Of a stretch of DNA of 64,000 nucleotides, positions 27,737 through 37,176 are shown piece after piece (the stretch's first letter is position 1; each line of letters begins with the position of its first letter). Source of the DNA: Bacteroidota bacterium (GTDB lineage: Bacteria > Bacteroidota > Bacteroidia > Chitinophagales > Chitinophagaceae). The notes under the pieces were generated by a model, which saw only the letters and a list, made by a program, of their open reading frames with translations, did no database searches and was not told the origin of the DNA. Position numbers and translations under genes: made by a program. The stretch spans positions 1 through 64,000 of the forward strand of contig JAIUNW010000002.1 of assembly GCA_020161535.1 (NCBI GenBank). The letters run 5' to 3'.

Positions 27737-27830
27737 CGGTCACTTTGGGCGATACGTGTTAGAGTGGGTGCATTTGTCGACCTTGCGTTGTCGCTTTTAC
27801 TTTTTGGATATTGGGCAATAATTTTTTGGG

Positions 27831-28319
27831 ATGGATATATACACGATATGGGTAGCTGTTCGCCGGCGGATGGCTACTTTTTGTTTGCGCCTGCGCGGGG
27901 TGAAAATCGGCAAGGGCAGCGTGGTTGGTCTGCGGGTGGATATTCCCTTTAATCCTTCGCAGGTAGAGATTGGCGCCCGCTGTTTTATTTCAGATGGGTG
28001 TACGTTTTATTGCAATAACCACAATGGGAAAAAGGCGCGGATTGTTATTGGGGATGATGTTGTCATCAATAAGTCGGTGGTGATTGATTGTGCGGAGCTC
28101 GTTGAAATCGGGGCTGGATCGCGGATTGGTGTAGGTGTGTTTATTACCGATCATCAGTATGATTTTCATTCCAAAAAAACATTAACTGAAAGCACGATTG
28201 TCACCGCCGAGATATCGATTGGTAAAAACGTGTACATCGGAGCTAATTCGACTCTACTCGGACGAGTATTTATCCCCGAAAATACAGTAATTGCAGCGGG
28301 GTCCAGGTTGGATATCTAG
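27831..28319 (+). CDS. Hexapeptide-repeat acyltransferase
   Basis: A 162-residue left-handed beta-helix protein starting at ATG 27831. Coils include VEIGARCFISDGCTF, IVIGDDVVINKSVVI and ISIGKNVYIGANSTL; ITDHQYDFH contains the likely catalytic histidine. It resembles colanic/capsular acetyltransferases (WcaB/WcaF-like and LpxA-superfamily). It closes the gmd-fcl-asnB-phosphatase group; the next gene is 454 bases away. The acceptor sugar is unknown. Confidence 0.84.
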   Translation: MDIYTIWVAVRRRMATFCLRLRGVKIGKGSVVGLRVDIPFNPSQVEIGARCFISDGCTFYCNNHNGKKARIVIGDDVVINKSVVIDCAELVEIGAGSRIGVGVFITDHQYDFHSKKTLTESTIVTAEISIGKNVYIGANSTLLGRVFIPENTVIAAGSRLDI

Positions 28320-28773
28320 CGCCAACAATTATTGTCGATTTATTCCCCGGCCAATCAGGGAAGTGGGTATTTTATAAAACATGATCGATCTCTTTTAACG
28401 CTATAAACATTCAGGCAAATTATATTCCCATTAAAAGAAATAGAAACCCGATACTACCGCAGTGATTGATTCTTCCGGTTCCTCAAGAAATATGAGTAAA
28501 AATCTAAGACAGCCTTGGAATTTTCCGTTTTAAACTGTAGTCTTGTTCAGTATTTTGCCCATTCTATCCTCCCATCCTAAATCGCCCGGTTACGGGCGGG
28601 AATTTCCGACAAATGTTTATTGAAAACCATAGCATGACAGAGTGACTTGGCCGCATTTTCGTGACTGAGGAAAGCGAAGCTCTGCCTTACTGTGTATTTA
28701 TTTTTTTTTACTTAGTCATTAAGATAAGACTTTTGCCGCCGGCTTGTAGTTGATGCGTCGGTAAAGAAAAAAT
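28320..28773. other. 454-base intergenic leader before the wzc-like operon
   Basis: No open frame of coding character was seen. The region contains a short GC-rich stem (CGCCCG, loop GTTA, CGGGCG) at 28583-28598 without a T-tract, and an A/T-rich stretch with a run of Ts just before the gene start. It probably carries the promoter and an untranslated leader of the export operon. No known riboswitch or terminator could be recognised. Confidence 0.5.
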
Positions 28774-31083
28774 ATGGGAAAGAAAAATAATACGGGAGAC
28801 AACAGTGTGATTGAGCTCCTTTTCTACAAATTCCTGCCTTATTGGCCGCTATTTGTGATTCTCACTGCATTGTCGGTGGGACTGGCAATATTTTTTACCA
28901 GGGAAGTGCCTCCCATCTATACCACTGCCGCATCAATCATTATACGCGACGAACGAAAAGGCGTGGAAACCACTTCGGCCCTCGAATCTGTGAACTATTA
29001 CAGTTCCAAACAAATAGTAGAGAATGAAATCGAGATACTCCGGTCAAAAGACATTCTCTTAAGGGCTATTAATAGATACCATCTAAATGCACTGGTGAGC
29101 ACGAAAAAGCTGCTTGCTTCTCGCGCCGCCTTCCAGACATCGCCAGTAATGATTGAATTAAAAACGCCCGATGCGATCAGGAACCTGGTGAAGGGCAGTT
29201 TCGTGGTGAGAGCTTCGGGAAGGGAGATCCAAGTCGCCGGAATGACCTATCCCGTTGATAAATGGTTAAAGACAAGCGGTGTTGAGATGAGGTTTGTTCC
29301 CAATCCATACTATACCGGGGATAATCAAACGGCGTTTGAATTTGCCCTTTTGCCTGCGGCAACGGCGGTAGAGGCACTGAAAAACAGGCTGGTGGTCGCC
29401 AGTGCGAATAAGTTGTCTACGGTAATTGAAATCGTTCTGAACGACGAAGTTCCTCTTCGCGCAGAAAAAATTGTAAATTCTATCATCGAAGAATACAATA
29501 GTGACAAGCTGAACGCCAAAAAGAACCTGGCATTAAATACCCTGAAACTTATCCAGGATAGAATCAGCGGCGTTGAAAAGAGCCTTGACTCGATCGACGG
29601 GAATGTTCAGTCTTATAGAACCGCCCGTGTTGCCGTGAACCTGGACGAGCAAACCAAATCATATATTCAGAATATGGGCGAAACCGATAAGAAGCTGAAT
29701 GAGCTTAATATGCAGCTGGCGGTTTTGAATAATCTGGACAGTTATATAAGAGATAAAGACGCTTCAACTGATTTGGTGCCTTCGCTCATACCGGGCAACG
29801 ACAACGGCGTAAATACCCTGCTCACCAGGCTTGTGGAAGCTGAGGTTAAATATGAAAATCTCCAGAAAACAACGGCTGTTAACAGCCCGCTGATGTTATC
29901 GCTGAAAAATGAGATTGAAAAACTGAGAAAAGTTATCGCCGATAATGTCAATACCCAGCGAAAGAGCCTTACAGTAGCAATTGGAAACCTGTCTAAATCT
30001 AATTTAAGCTATAAGTCTTATTTGGAGAACATCCCGCAACAGGAACGGGATCTTCTTGATGTAAACAGACAAAGAGATACTAAACAGTCGCTTTACGATT
30101 ATCTTCTTCAGAAAAGAGAGGAGACAACGCTCTCGCTGGCATCGATGGAAAATGATAAAAATATCATTGACCATGCCAGGTCGTCTGTTAAACCAGTCTT
30201 CCCCAAGCTTTCCGTTTTTGTGGTAATAGGGTTGTTGGCGGGAGTTCTCCTTTCTATACTTTCTGTACTGATCAAGGAAAATATTAGCAAGAAAATATTA
30301 TTTACAAAAGACATCGAAAGATTAACCGCCGTTGAGGTCATTGCTGAGTTGCCTAATTTCGGCAAGATCAAAGGCGAGTCGGAGCCAATCAGGCGTCGGA
30401 TTATTGCTGAGCATTTCAATGCTTTGAGGCAGAAGGTGATCAAGAAGCTGAAAGCGGATCAGAAAGTGCTCCTTATTACATCTTCCATCGCGGGAGAAGG
30501 CAAGAGTTTTGTCTGTGCAAATCTGGCAAGAAGTTTTTCCAAAACCGGACGGAACGTCTGCATAGTTGATTTTGACCTGTATGCGCCAAAGCTGACCGAA
30601 ATGTTTTCACTGACGGGACAAAAGGGGCTGTCTGAATACTACAGAACAGATTCGCCGGCTGCGATCATTGACTGTATTCATAGCGGCGCTGCGCCGAACC
30701 TTTATGTGATTCCGGTAGGAGCGAACCCGGGTGATTTGATTGACAACCTCAAAGATGCGGCCATGGATGAATTATTTGCCTTTTTGAAAAAACGGTTCGA
30801 TTTGGTTATTGTAGATACCCCGCCAACCCTTCCTGTTGCCGATGCGCTTTCGCTGGCTGATCGATCAGACCTGAATTTGTTTATCTCCAGGCATGGTATC
30901 ACACCAAAAAATGCCTTGCGGAAGTTTGATGAAGAAGCTGCGGCAAACCTATATAGCCAGCCGTTTATTGTATTTAATGGCGTTGAATCGAGAGGTGTAC
31001 TTCAAAAATGGTCAGGGTATGGATATGGATATGGGTACACCCTGCAGAAGACCGGTATGTATGGTGCATATACAAGAGTGTGA
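28774..31083 (+). CDS. wzc: Wzc-like polysaccharide copolymerase with BY-kinase domain
   Basis: The 769-residue protein has an N-terminal Wzz domain with membrane helices near residues 20-45 and 475-500, and between them a long periplasmic coiled-coil part with the GumC-type QERDLLDVNRQRD segment. The cytoplasmic domain is a bacterial tyrosine kinase: Walker A ITSSIAGEGKS, Walker A' VCIVDFDLYAPK and Walker B LVIVDTPP. The C-terminus is a tyrosine-rich tail (GYGYGYGYT and later Tyr residues) for autophosphorylation. It should regulate chain length and export together with the phosphatase at 26929. Confidence 0.93.
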   Translation: MGKKNNTGDNSVIELLFYKFLPYWPLFVILTALSVGLAIFFTREVPPIYTTAASIIIRDERKGVETTSALESVNYYSSKQIVENEIEILRSKDILLRAINRYHLNALVSTKKLLASRAAFQTSPVMIELKTPDAIRNLVKGSFVVRASGREIQVAGMTYPVDKWLKTSGVEMRFVPNPYYTGDNQTAFEFALLPAATAVEALKNRLVVASANKLSTVIEIVLNDEVPLRAEKIVNSIIEEYNSDKLNAKKNLALNTLKLIQDRISGVEKSLDSIDGNVQSYRTARVAVNLDEQTKSYIQNMGETDKKLNELNMQLAVLNNLDSYIRDKDASTDLVPSLIPGNDNGVNTLLTRLVEAEVKYENLQKTTAVNSPLMLSLKNEIEKLRKVIADNVNTQRKSLTVAIGNLSKSNLSYKSYLENIPQQERDLLDVNRQRDTKQSLYDYLLQKREETTLSLASMENDKNIIDHARSSVKPVFPKLSVFVVIGLLAGVLLSILSVLIKENISKKILFTKDIERLTAVEVIAELPNFGKIKGESEPIRRRIIAEHFNALRQKVIKKLKADQKVLLITSSIAGEGKSFVCANLARSFSKTGRNVCIVDFDLYAPKLTEMFSLTGQKGLSEYYRTDSPAAIIDCIHSGAAPNLYVIPVGANPGDLIDNLKDAAMDELFAFLKKRFDLVIVDTPPTLPVADALSLADRSDLNLFISRHGITPKNALRKFDEEAAANLYSQPFIVFNGVESRGVLQKWSGYGYGYGYTLQKTGMYGAYTRV

Positions 31084-31086
31084 TCT

Positions 31087-32388
31087 ATGCTGGTAACCAA
31101 AATACTGACTGCTTTAAGTTTACTTAGCTTTATACTGTATGTCTTATTTAGCAAAGAACGCAGTTCCTTTGTTTCCAGGTATTTATTATACGTATTTGCG
31201 ATTTTCCCTTTTTTAGGATTTCGTGTTTCTCCGGTGGAGATGGGTGGCCTGTCTGTTTTCGATGCATTGACCTTTATATCAGTGCCTGTATTCCTTTTTC
31301 GGGAAAAATGGAAAAAAGGCTTCCGATCCGGCTATTTTGTCGTTGCCGGTTTCTTTTATCTCCTAGTCTTCCTGGGGGGATTGACCTCTGAATTCCCCCA
31401 GATATCTTTCGTGGAGTCATTAAAATATCTCACTGTACTGATCTTTACAGGCTGTTTATTGTACCAGCTATGGGTGGATACCGATTTTGTTTTTGAGGTT
31501 CTCAAGAAATTGAGAATTTCGGCTGTTTTCGCTATTGTTTTTCTGATACTTCAAATGATCATGGGCCTCAAGTTCTCTTTTTTCGAACCGTCGGGCAATG
31601 CATATTTATTCGACGCCCAAATCCGGTACCCAGGCATGTTCACTGATCCCCAACAGAACGCCCAATACCTGGCTATGTCGTCTTTTCTTTTTCTCGCCGG
31701 CTACCACCACCGTGAGAATGTCATTATTCGGTTTTTGCTTTTTGCAGCATTGTTGCTGGCCATATTTTTCACGGGAGTGCGTGCCGCTTTTTTGGGTGTG
31801 ATTGTGGGTATCGCCGTGCTGTCTTTGTTCGGCAGGTCAAAATTTCGCGTTGCCGCCTTAGCAGCTTTAATGGCCGGTTCTGTTGTATATTATTTTTTCG
31901 GGAATTCTATTGTATTGTTTAACCGCGAAATATCGGCGGGCGAGATGGGTGATATCCGCTTCGAATATTGGCGGGCTGCCATTCAATTATTTAATACCCA
32001 TATTTTGATGGGAATAGGAGTGGGCAACTACCAGCCGTTTGTATCTTTTTTTGACCAGAATCAATACTGGGAGTCGTTTGGAGAGTTCGAATATATTGTT
32101 CACCCCGAAAGCGGCTATTTGAAGTTGCTGGTCGAACTGGGCATAATCAGCTCTACGATATTTCTTTTTCTTTTGTTGGAGCCTTTGTTGCTGTCGGTCA
32201 GGATATGGTTCCAGGCCGCATCGGAAAAGAAGGAATTAGTGCTTGTGCTGGCATCTGCGCTGCTTTGCTGGATGGTATCTTTTGTGACCGTATTCTCGTT
32301 TGCCGACGCAAGGATCATGCTCATGGTAGCAACTTTGTCGACCATATTGCATTCTGTTTCCCAATACAATAACACAGAGAATGCTTAA
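31087..32388 (+). CDS. O-antigen ligase/polymerase family membrane protein
   Basis: A 433-residue protein with about ten to twelve hydrophobic segments. The FTGVRAAFLGVIVGI segment and the HPESGYLKLLVELGI segment in the large periplasmic loop are hallmarks of the WaaL/Wzy ligase-polymerase superfamily. It begins three bases after wzc and overlaps the flippase gene by eight bases. As it is linked to wzc and wzx it is a stronger candidate for the main polymerase than the protein at 11052, but the two could serve different chains or one could be a ligase. Confidence 0.84.
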   Translation: MLVTKILTALSLLSFILYVLFSKERSSFVSRYLLYVFAIFPFLGFRVSPVEMGGLSVFDALTFISVPVFLFREKWKKGFRSGYFVVAGFFYLLVFLGGLTSEFPQISFVESLKYLTVLIFTGCLLYQLWVDTDFVFEVLKKLRISAVFAIVFLILQMIMGLKFSFFEPSGNAYLFDAQIRYPGMFTDPQQNAQYLAMSSFLFLAGYHHRENVIIRFLLFAALLLAIFFTGVRAAFLGVIVGIAVLSLFGRSKFRVAALAALMAGSVVYYFFGNSIVLFNREISAGEMGDIRFEYWRAAIQLFNTHILMGIGVGNYQPFVSFFDQNQYWESFGEFEYIVHPESGYLKLLVELGIISSTIFLFLLLEPLLLSVRIWFQAASEKKELVLVLASALLCWMVSFVTVFSFADARIMLMVATLSTILHSVSQYNNTENA

Positions 32389-33775
32389 GCTGGCGCTTAC
32401 GGGCTCCATATCTACAATAATGCAGAACATTTTATTGACTGTGTTTTTTGTGATCCTGGCCCGTGTGTACCAGCCCGTGGAGTTTGCTCAATACCTGACA
32501 GGCAATTCTCTTTACCAGTTGTTTGCAGCGTTGTCGACGCTGGGGTTGGGTCAGTGGTTTTCGAGGGAAATATTGCAGCAAGACAACTCACTGCTGCTAA
32601 TGCAGAAGTATTTTAAGGTTCAGCTATTGCTGGGCATTGTCGTTTATCTGTTGTCGGGGCTGGCTGTTTTCCTGCTCTACAGAACGTACCCCCTGTCGGT
32701 TGTTTGCCTGCTGTGCTGCTCAAATATCATGGTCGATAACTGGATTGACGCATTCAAGAATCTAAATGTCGCAACGGAAAACCAAAAGAGGAATTTCTCT
32801 ATACTTTTAATAGATGCTTTTGTAAGATGCCTGCTGGCGGGAATGTTGCTTATTGCACCGGTGAATGTAATGTGGCTTTGTCTAGTCTTACTGGGTGTAC
32901 GCTTGTCTACTTTGGTGCTGTTTTATAGATACGGCGGATTTAACAGCAAGTGGCTTGCCGACATTCTGAAAGCCAGGATAACATTTTTCAATATCCGTGA
33001 ACTTGTGCTGAAGAATTTCTATTTCGCAGTGATCGGTGGCATCTCGGTAGTGTACTGGCGAAGCGGGAATATTGTCGTTTCAAAGCTTCTGGAACCGATC
33101 GACCTGGCTTATTTTGAAATAGCGTTTAAGGTTTTCGTACTTTTCCAGGTATTCCCACTGATCTTTTCTTCAGTGGTCTTTCCCAAGTTCGTAGCAAATA
33201 TCAGGGATGGCGACAGGTCGGGCTTATTTTCCCTGTATAGAAATACATACCTGTTGTATCTGGGTTTCGGTATTTGCGCCTATACTTTTGTCTACCTTTT
33301 AGCAGATACGTTTGTTCCGCTGGCCTTTGGGAAAACATATACCTATGCCGCTCACTATGTGAAGATTATGCTGCTGGTGATTTTGTTCTTTCCAACTGCA
33401 TTTCTGCAGGCCAATCTACTGGTGGCATTAGGCAGGGAGCGCGATGACATGGTCATTAACCTGGTGACCCTGGTCGTTTACGGACTGTCAATACTTATGG
33501 GGTTCCAGTATGCAAGGAGCCTGGAAGTAATAGTCTATTCTATTGTTTTTTCGTGGATACTGTTTCATCTTATACAGGACATCTACCTGCTTAGGGCTGG
33601 TTTTACAGATATTCGGTCGATGCTTGTATCAAACGCTTTGATATTGGGGTGGATCTTCACTCTTTACTTTTCGGAAAGATTGTTTAGTAAGATATATCTA
33701 AGTGTTTTTTTGGGGATTGCGCTGGGTGCCGTGCTGATATCGGGGAGAAACAGGATCAGAAATATGTTTGGCTAA
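32381..33775 (+). CDS. Wzx-like polysaccharide flippase (MATE/PST superfamily)
   Basis: The 464-residue protein has about twelve to fourteen membrane segments and starts with ALTGSISTIMQNILLTVFF, the first amphipathic and hydrophobic helix of PST-family flippases. LAYFEIAFKVFVLFQVFPLIF and VVFPKF in the middle are usual for Wzx. It would move undecaprenyl-linked repeat units to the periplasm. It is the only flippase in the window, so it must serve the glycosyltransferases on both sides unless another one lies outside. Confidence 0.86.
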   Translation: MLKLALTGSISTIMQNILLTVFFVILARVYQPVEFAQYLTGNSLYQLFAALSTLGLGQWFSREILQQDNSLLLMQKYFKVQLLLGIVVYLLSGLAVFLLYRTYPLSVVCLLCCSNIMVDNWIDAFKNLNVATENQKRNFSILLIDAFVRCLLAGMLLIAPVNVMWLCLVLLGVRLSTLVLFYRYGGFNSKWLADILKARITFFNIRELVLKNFYFAVIGGISVVYWRSGNIVVSKLLEPIDLAYFEIAFKVFVLFQVFPLIFSSVVFPKFVANIRDGDRSGLFSLYRNTYLLYLGFGICAYTFVYLLADTFVPLAFGKTYTYAAHYVKIMLLVILFFPTAFLQANLLVALGRERDDMVINLVTLVVYGLSILMGFQYARSLEVIVYSIVFSWILFHLIQDIYLLRAGFTDIRSMLVSNALILGWIFTLYFSERLFSKIYLSVFLGIALGAVLISGRNRIRNMFG

Positions 33776-33805
33776 GATTAGATCTTTTCATTAAAATATG
33801 CTTTA

Positions 33806-34984
33806 ATGACAATTGGTATTTTGGGCACAAGAGGAATTCCTAACTACTATGGCGGATTTGAACAGTTTGCAGAATACCTTTCTGTAGCCTTGGTAAGGCG
33901 TGGTTATGAGGTATATGTTTATAACTCAAGCCTACACCCATACCAGAGTTCGGAATGGAACAGCGTGAACATAATTCATTGTAAGGACTATGAAGATCGT
34001 TACAATACCGCCGGCCAGTTCATTTATGACCTTAATTGTATCAAAGATGCTAACAAGCGAAAGTTTGATATAATCTTGTTGCTGGGGTATACCAGTAGTA
34101 GTGTTTGGGGTAAAATGCTAGATAAGAAAAGGACTATTGTTATACAGAATATGGACGGACTGGAGTGGAAACGCCAGAAATATTCTTTCCTGGTTCGGTT
34201 TTTCCTGAAACACGCCGAAAGATGGGCGGTTAAACATGCCGATTATTTGATTGCCGATTCAATAGGCATCCAGAAACACATAAGGGAACGGTTTAACCGG
34301 CATGCGATTTATATTCCCTACGGTGCAATACCCTTTAGTAAACCGGATATAAATGCTCTTAAATCTTTCGGGCTTCTACCAAGTTCTTATAACCTGCTGA
34401 TCGCCAGAATGGAGCCTGAAAACAGTATCGATGTTATCTTGGAAGGAATGGTAAAAAGCAAGGCCCAGACCCAGTTCCTGGTTATAGGGAGAACTGACAA
34501 TAAGTATGGCCAGTATATTTACAATAAGTATGCTCATGATAAAAGAGTCAGATTTCTTGGCGGTATTTTCAACTACCAGCTGTTGAATACTATAAGGTTT
34601 TATGCGAGGCTTTATTTTCACGGCCACACAGTAGGCGGTACAAATCCCTCTCTTTTAGAGGCAATGGCCTGTCAGTCGATGATTGCTGCCCACAGGAATA
34701 TTTTCAACTCGTCCATTCTTGACGACGATGCCTTTTATTTTGATAATGCCGAAGAAGTGGCGGCATTGCTTGATAGTGATTTTGTGGGGACCGAGTACGA
34801 GAAATCGTGTACCGAAAACAATCTTCAGAAAATACGTGAAATATACTCGTGGGAGATCATAAACAATAAATACGACCATCTATTCTCCAGCTTAACGTCC
34901 ACAGTCGTAAAATCGCAGGGAGCTACGCGGAAAGCGGAAGGCCGCCAGGCCGAGCCGGGGATGTTAAAGCGCCAGTTCACCTAA
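33806..34984 (+). CDS. Glycosyltransferase with DUF1972 N-terminal domain
   Basis: A 392-residue GT-B protein. The N-terminus IGILGTRGIPNYYGGFEQF is the signature of DUF1972, found in rhamnosyl- and other GT4-like transferases; HTVGGTNPSLLEAMAC is the donor-domain acid motif. It is preceded by a 30-base gap after the flippase gene. About 25 residues at the C-terminus, rich in Arg, Lys and Gly, extend beyond the fold. Expected to add a deoxyhexose or hexose to the repeat unit. Confidence 0.86.
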   Translation: MTIGILGTRGIPNYYGGFEQFAEYLSVALVRRGYEVYVYNSSLHPYQSSEWNSVNIIHCKDYEDRYNTAGQFIYDLNCIKDANKRKFDIILLLGYTSSSVWGKMLDKKRTIVIQNMDGLEWKRQKYSFLVRFFLKHAERWAVKHADYLIADSIGIQKHIRERFNRHAIYIPYGAIPFSKPDINALKSFGLLPSSYNLLIARMEPENSIDVILEGMVKSKAQTQFLVIGRTDNKYGQYIYNKYAHDKRVRFLGGIFNYQLLNTIRFYARLYFHGHTVGGTNPSLLEAMACQSMIAAHRNIFNSSILDDDAFYFDNAEEVAALLDSDFVGTEYEKSCTENNLQKIREIYSWEIINNKYDHLFSSLTSTVVKSQGATRKAEGRQAEPGMLKRQFT

Positions 34985-35011
34985 TTCATGGGTTAAGTTG
35001 AATTTAAAAAA

Positions 35012-36166
35012 ATGAGTGGAAAAACCATCCTTTTTCTTCACGGTTCGAATGATTTATATGGAGCAAGCAGGGTGTTGCTGGAATCTATCGGGGTTGCCCG
35101 AAAAAATGGATATGCTGTCGTTGTTGTTCTAAGCGGTGCAGGCGTTTTGAGCGACAGACTGCTTGCCGAAGGCGTTACCGTGAGGTTCCTGAACTTGGGC
35201 ATTTTGCGGCGGAAATATTTTACGCCTTTGGGGCTTATTAACAGGCTGCGAAAATTATCCAGTGCAAACAGTGTATTGCGTAAGATAGTTAGGCAGGAAA
35301 ACGTTTCGCTGATTTACTCAAATACATCTGCGGTACTTATCGGGCCATTGGTTGCAAGAAGAATGGGGATCCCGCATGTGTGGCATATACATGAAATCAT
35401 CTCTGGCGCTGGTGTCTTTAATAAATTGATTTCATCGGTAATGAGAATATCCCGCGGTAAAGTTATTGCCGTATCGAATGCCGTCAGCGATCACTGGAAC
35501 CAGCAGCTACCCGAGCCGATCGTCCAGGTAATTTACAATGGCATGGATTATTCGCCTTTTCTATCGGGCGGGTCGTGCACAAAAGAAGAGTTGGGTTTTC
35601 CTGCTGAAAGCCTGCTGGTAGGTATGATAGGAAGGGTCAACCTTGTTAAAGGGCAGCCTTTCTTTTTGAATATTGCCGAGAAACTGCTGTCGGCCGGCAC
35701 GAAGGTGAAATTTGTGCTGGCCGGCGACGCTTACCCGGGTACTGAATACCTGGAGGAAGCGCTTAATGAACGAATATCATCGTCTGCGATGCTGAAAGAA
35801 AATGTCATAAACCTTGGTTACAGAACAGATGTTCACCGGGTCATGAATGCGCTGGATGTTTATGTATTGCCTTCGGTGAAGCCCGATTCCCTGCCTACTA
35901 CAGTTTTGGAAGCAATGGCGGCAGCCAAGCCCGTAGTGGCTACCCGAACCGGCGGCGCCAGTGAAATGGTACTGGAGGGGGAGACCGGCTATATGGTGGA
36001 GGCTGGTGATACAGAGGCGGCGTCGAACCGGATAACAGCTTTGCTTCAATCAGCTGACTTGCGCGCCGGCTTTGGCCGGGCCGGCCGGGACCGGGTCCTG
36101 AAATATTTTTCTAAAGAGAGATACAACATGGAAATGGCATGTGTATTCAAGGAGACGATAAAATAA
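35012..36166 (+). CDS. GT4 family glycosyltransferase
   Basis: The 384-residue protein begins KTILFLHGSNDLYGASRVL, with the glycine loop of GT4 enzymes. IPHVWHIHEI and KVIAVSNAVSDHW lie in the acceptor half; VGMIGRVNLVKGQPFFL, FVLAGDAYPGTEYLEEA and LPTTVLEAMAAAKPVVATRTGG form the donor half with the conserved glutamates. This is a standard retaining glycosyltransferase. It lies 27 bases after the DUF1972 gene and is followed almost directly by a GT2 gene. Confidence 0.9.
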   Translation: MSGKTILFLHGSNDLYGASRVLLESIGVARKNGYAVVVVLSGAGVLSDRLLAEGVTVRFLNLGILRRKYFTPLGLINRLRKLSSANSVLRKIVRQENVSLIYSNTSAVLIGPLVARRMGIPHVWHIHEIISGAGVFNKLISSVMRISRGKVIAVSNAVSDHWNQQLPEPIVQVIYNGMDYSPFLSGGSCTKEELGFPAESLLVGMIGRVNLVKGQPFFLNIAEKLLSAGTKVKFVLAGDAYPGTEYLEEALNERISSSAMLKENVINLGYRTDVHRVMNALDVYVLPSVKPDSLPTTVLEAMAAAKPVVATRTGGASEMVLEGETGYMVEAGDTEAASNRITALLQSADLRAGFGRAGRDRVLKYFSKERYNMEMACVFKETIK

Positions 36167-36171
36167 CAGGT

Positions 36172-37173
36172 ATGCCGAAATTGTCGATCATTATTCCAAT
36201 TTATAATAAGGCCAGGTACCTGGCAGACTGTATCGCCTCTGTACTGGCGCAAACCTACACAGACTTTGAGCTTATCTTGGTGAACGACGGATCAAAAGAT
36301 GCCAGCGGAGAGATTTGCGACAAATATGCCGCCAGTGACGGCAGGATTAATGTATATCATAAGCCGAACGGTGGTGTTTCTTCTGCCCGGAATGCCGGCA
36401 TTGACATGTCTTCGGGAGAATATTTGGGATTTGTTGATGCAGACGACGTGCTTGCCGGAAATATGTACGAGGTATTGATAAAAAACCTGGAGAATTTTGA
36501 AGCAGATATTTCCATCTGCGGTGTCAAACGGGTGTCGGCGGCAAATGAGTTGCACCTGAAGGTAGGAGAAGAACTTTCGGTATTAACTGCAGGCGAGGCC
36601 CTGGCTAAGTTTTTTAACGGCCTGATCCTGATGAGCACATATGAGAAAGTGTTCAGGCGTGCAGCGGTTGACCAGATCAGGTATGAACCGCCATTGTATG
36701 AAGATACCTATTATAATTTTCAAGCCATTTTGGCATCAAAAAAAATCGTTGCGGCCCCTGAAATGCTATACCTGTACATGATCAGGGAGAACTCGAGTAG
36801 TATGGCGCCGTTTAATCAGCAATATATGAATACCCTGCAGTTGTCTAACCGAATGATCGGCGATTGTGAAGCGGTTTCGCCTGAACATGTAACCGACGCG
36901 CGGCTGTTTTCCTTTAACCAGCATATGTTTGTTTTGAACCTGCTGCTGGTATCGTCTGTAGACAAGTATCCCGCAGACTATGCTATAGTCCGGAAAAATT
37001 TGCGGGCATTTGATTCTTTCTATTGGGGTGAAAAGCGTATATCAGCAAAATATAGGTTCGGTTATCGCCTTTTTTTGGTCTCGCCTCGAATATATTCCTG
37101 GCTGGTGAACTTCTACGGCCTGCTGATAAAATCGGAGCATATTGTCAGGCGTAATAAAGAAAAAAACGGGTGA
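36172..37173 (+). CDS. Family 2 glycosyltransferase
   Basis: The start is set at ATG 36172, which gives the typical MPKLSIIIPIYNKARYL N-terminus; the longer frame to 36139 overlaps the previous gene. FELILVNDGSKDASG, GVSSARNAGI and YLGFVDADDVL are the GT-A nucleotide and DxD motifs. The C-terminal half (to residue 333) resembles EpsJ/CapJ-like enzymes. An inverting transferase that adds one sugar to the lipid-linked unit is predicted. The stop is three bases from the MBOAT gene. Confidence 0.9.
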   Translation: MPKLSIIIPIYNKARYLADCIASVLAQTYTDFELILVNDGSKDASGEICDKYAASDGRINVYHKPNGGVSSARNAGIDMSSGEYLGFVDADDVLAGNMYEVLIKNLENFEADISICGVKRVSAANELHLKVGEELSVLTAGEALAKFFNGLILMSTYEKVFRRAAVDQIRYEPPLYEDTYYNFQAILASKKIVAAPEMLYLYMIRENSSSMAPFNQQYMNTLQLSNRMIGDCEAVSPEHVTDARLFSFNQHMFVLNLLLVSSVDKYPADYAIVRKNLRAFDSFYWGEKRISAKYRFGYRLFLVSPRIYSWLVNFYGLLIKSEHIVRRNKEKNG

Positions 37174-37176
37174 TGT

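Noticed and set aside
28583..28598. GC stem as a terminator of the upstream acyltransferase gene
   Set aside because: It has no T-tract and lies more than 260 bases after the stop codon.
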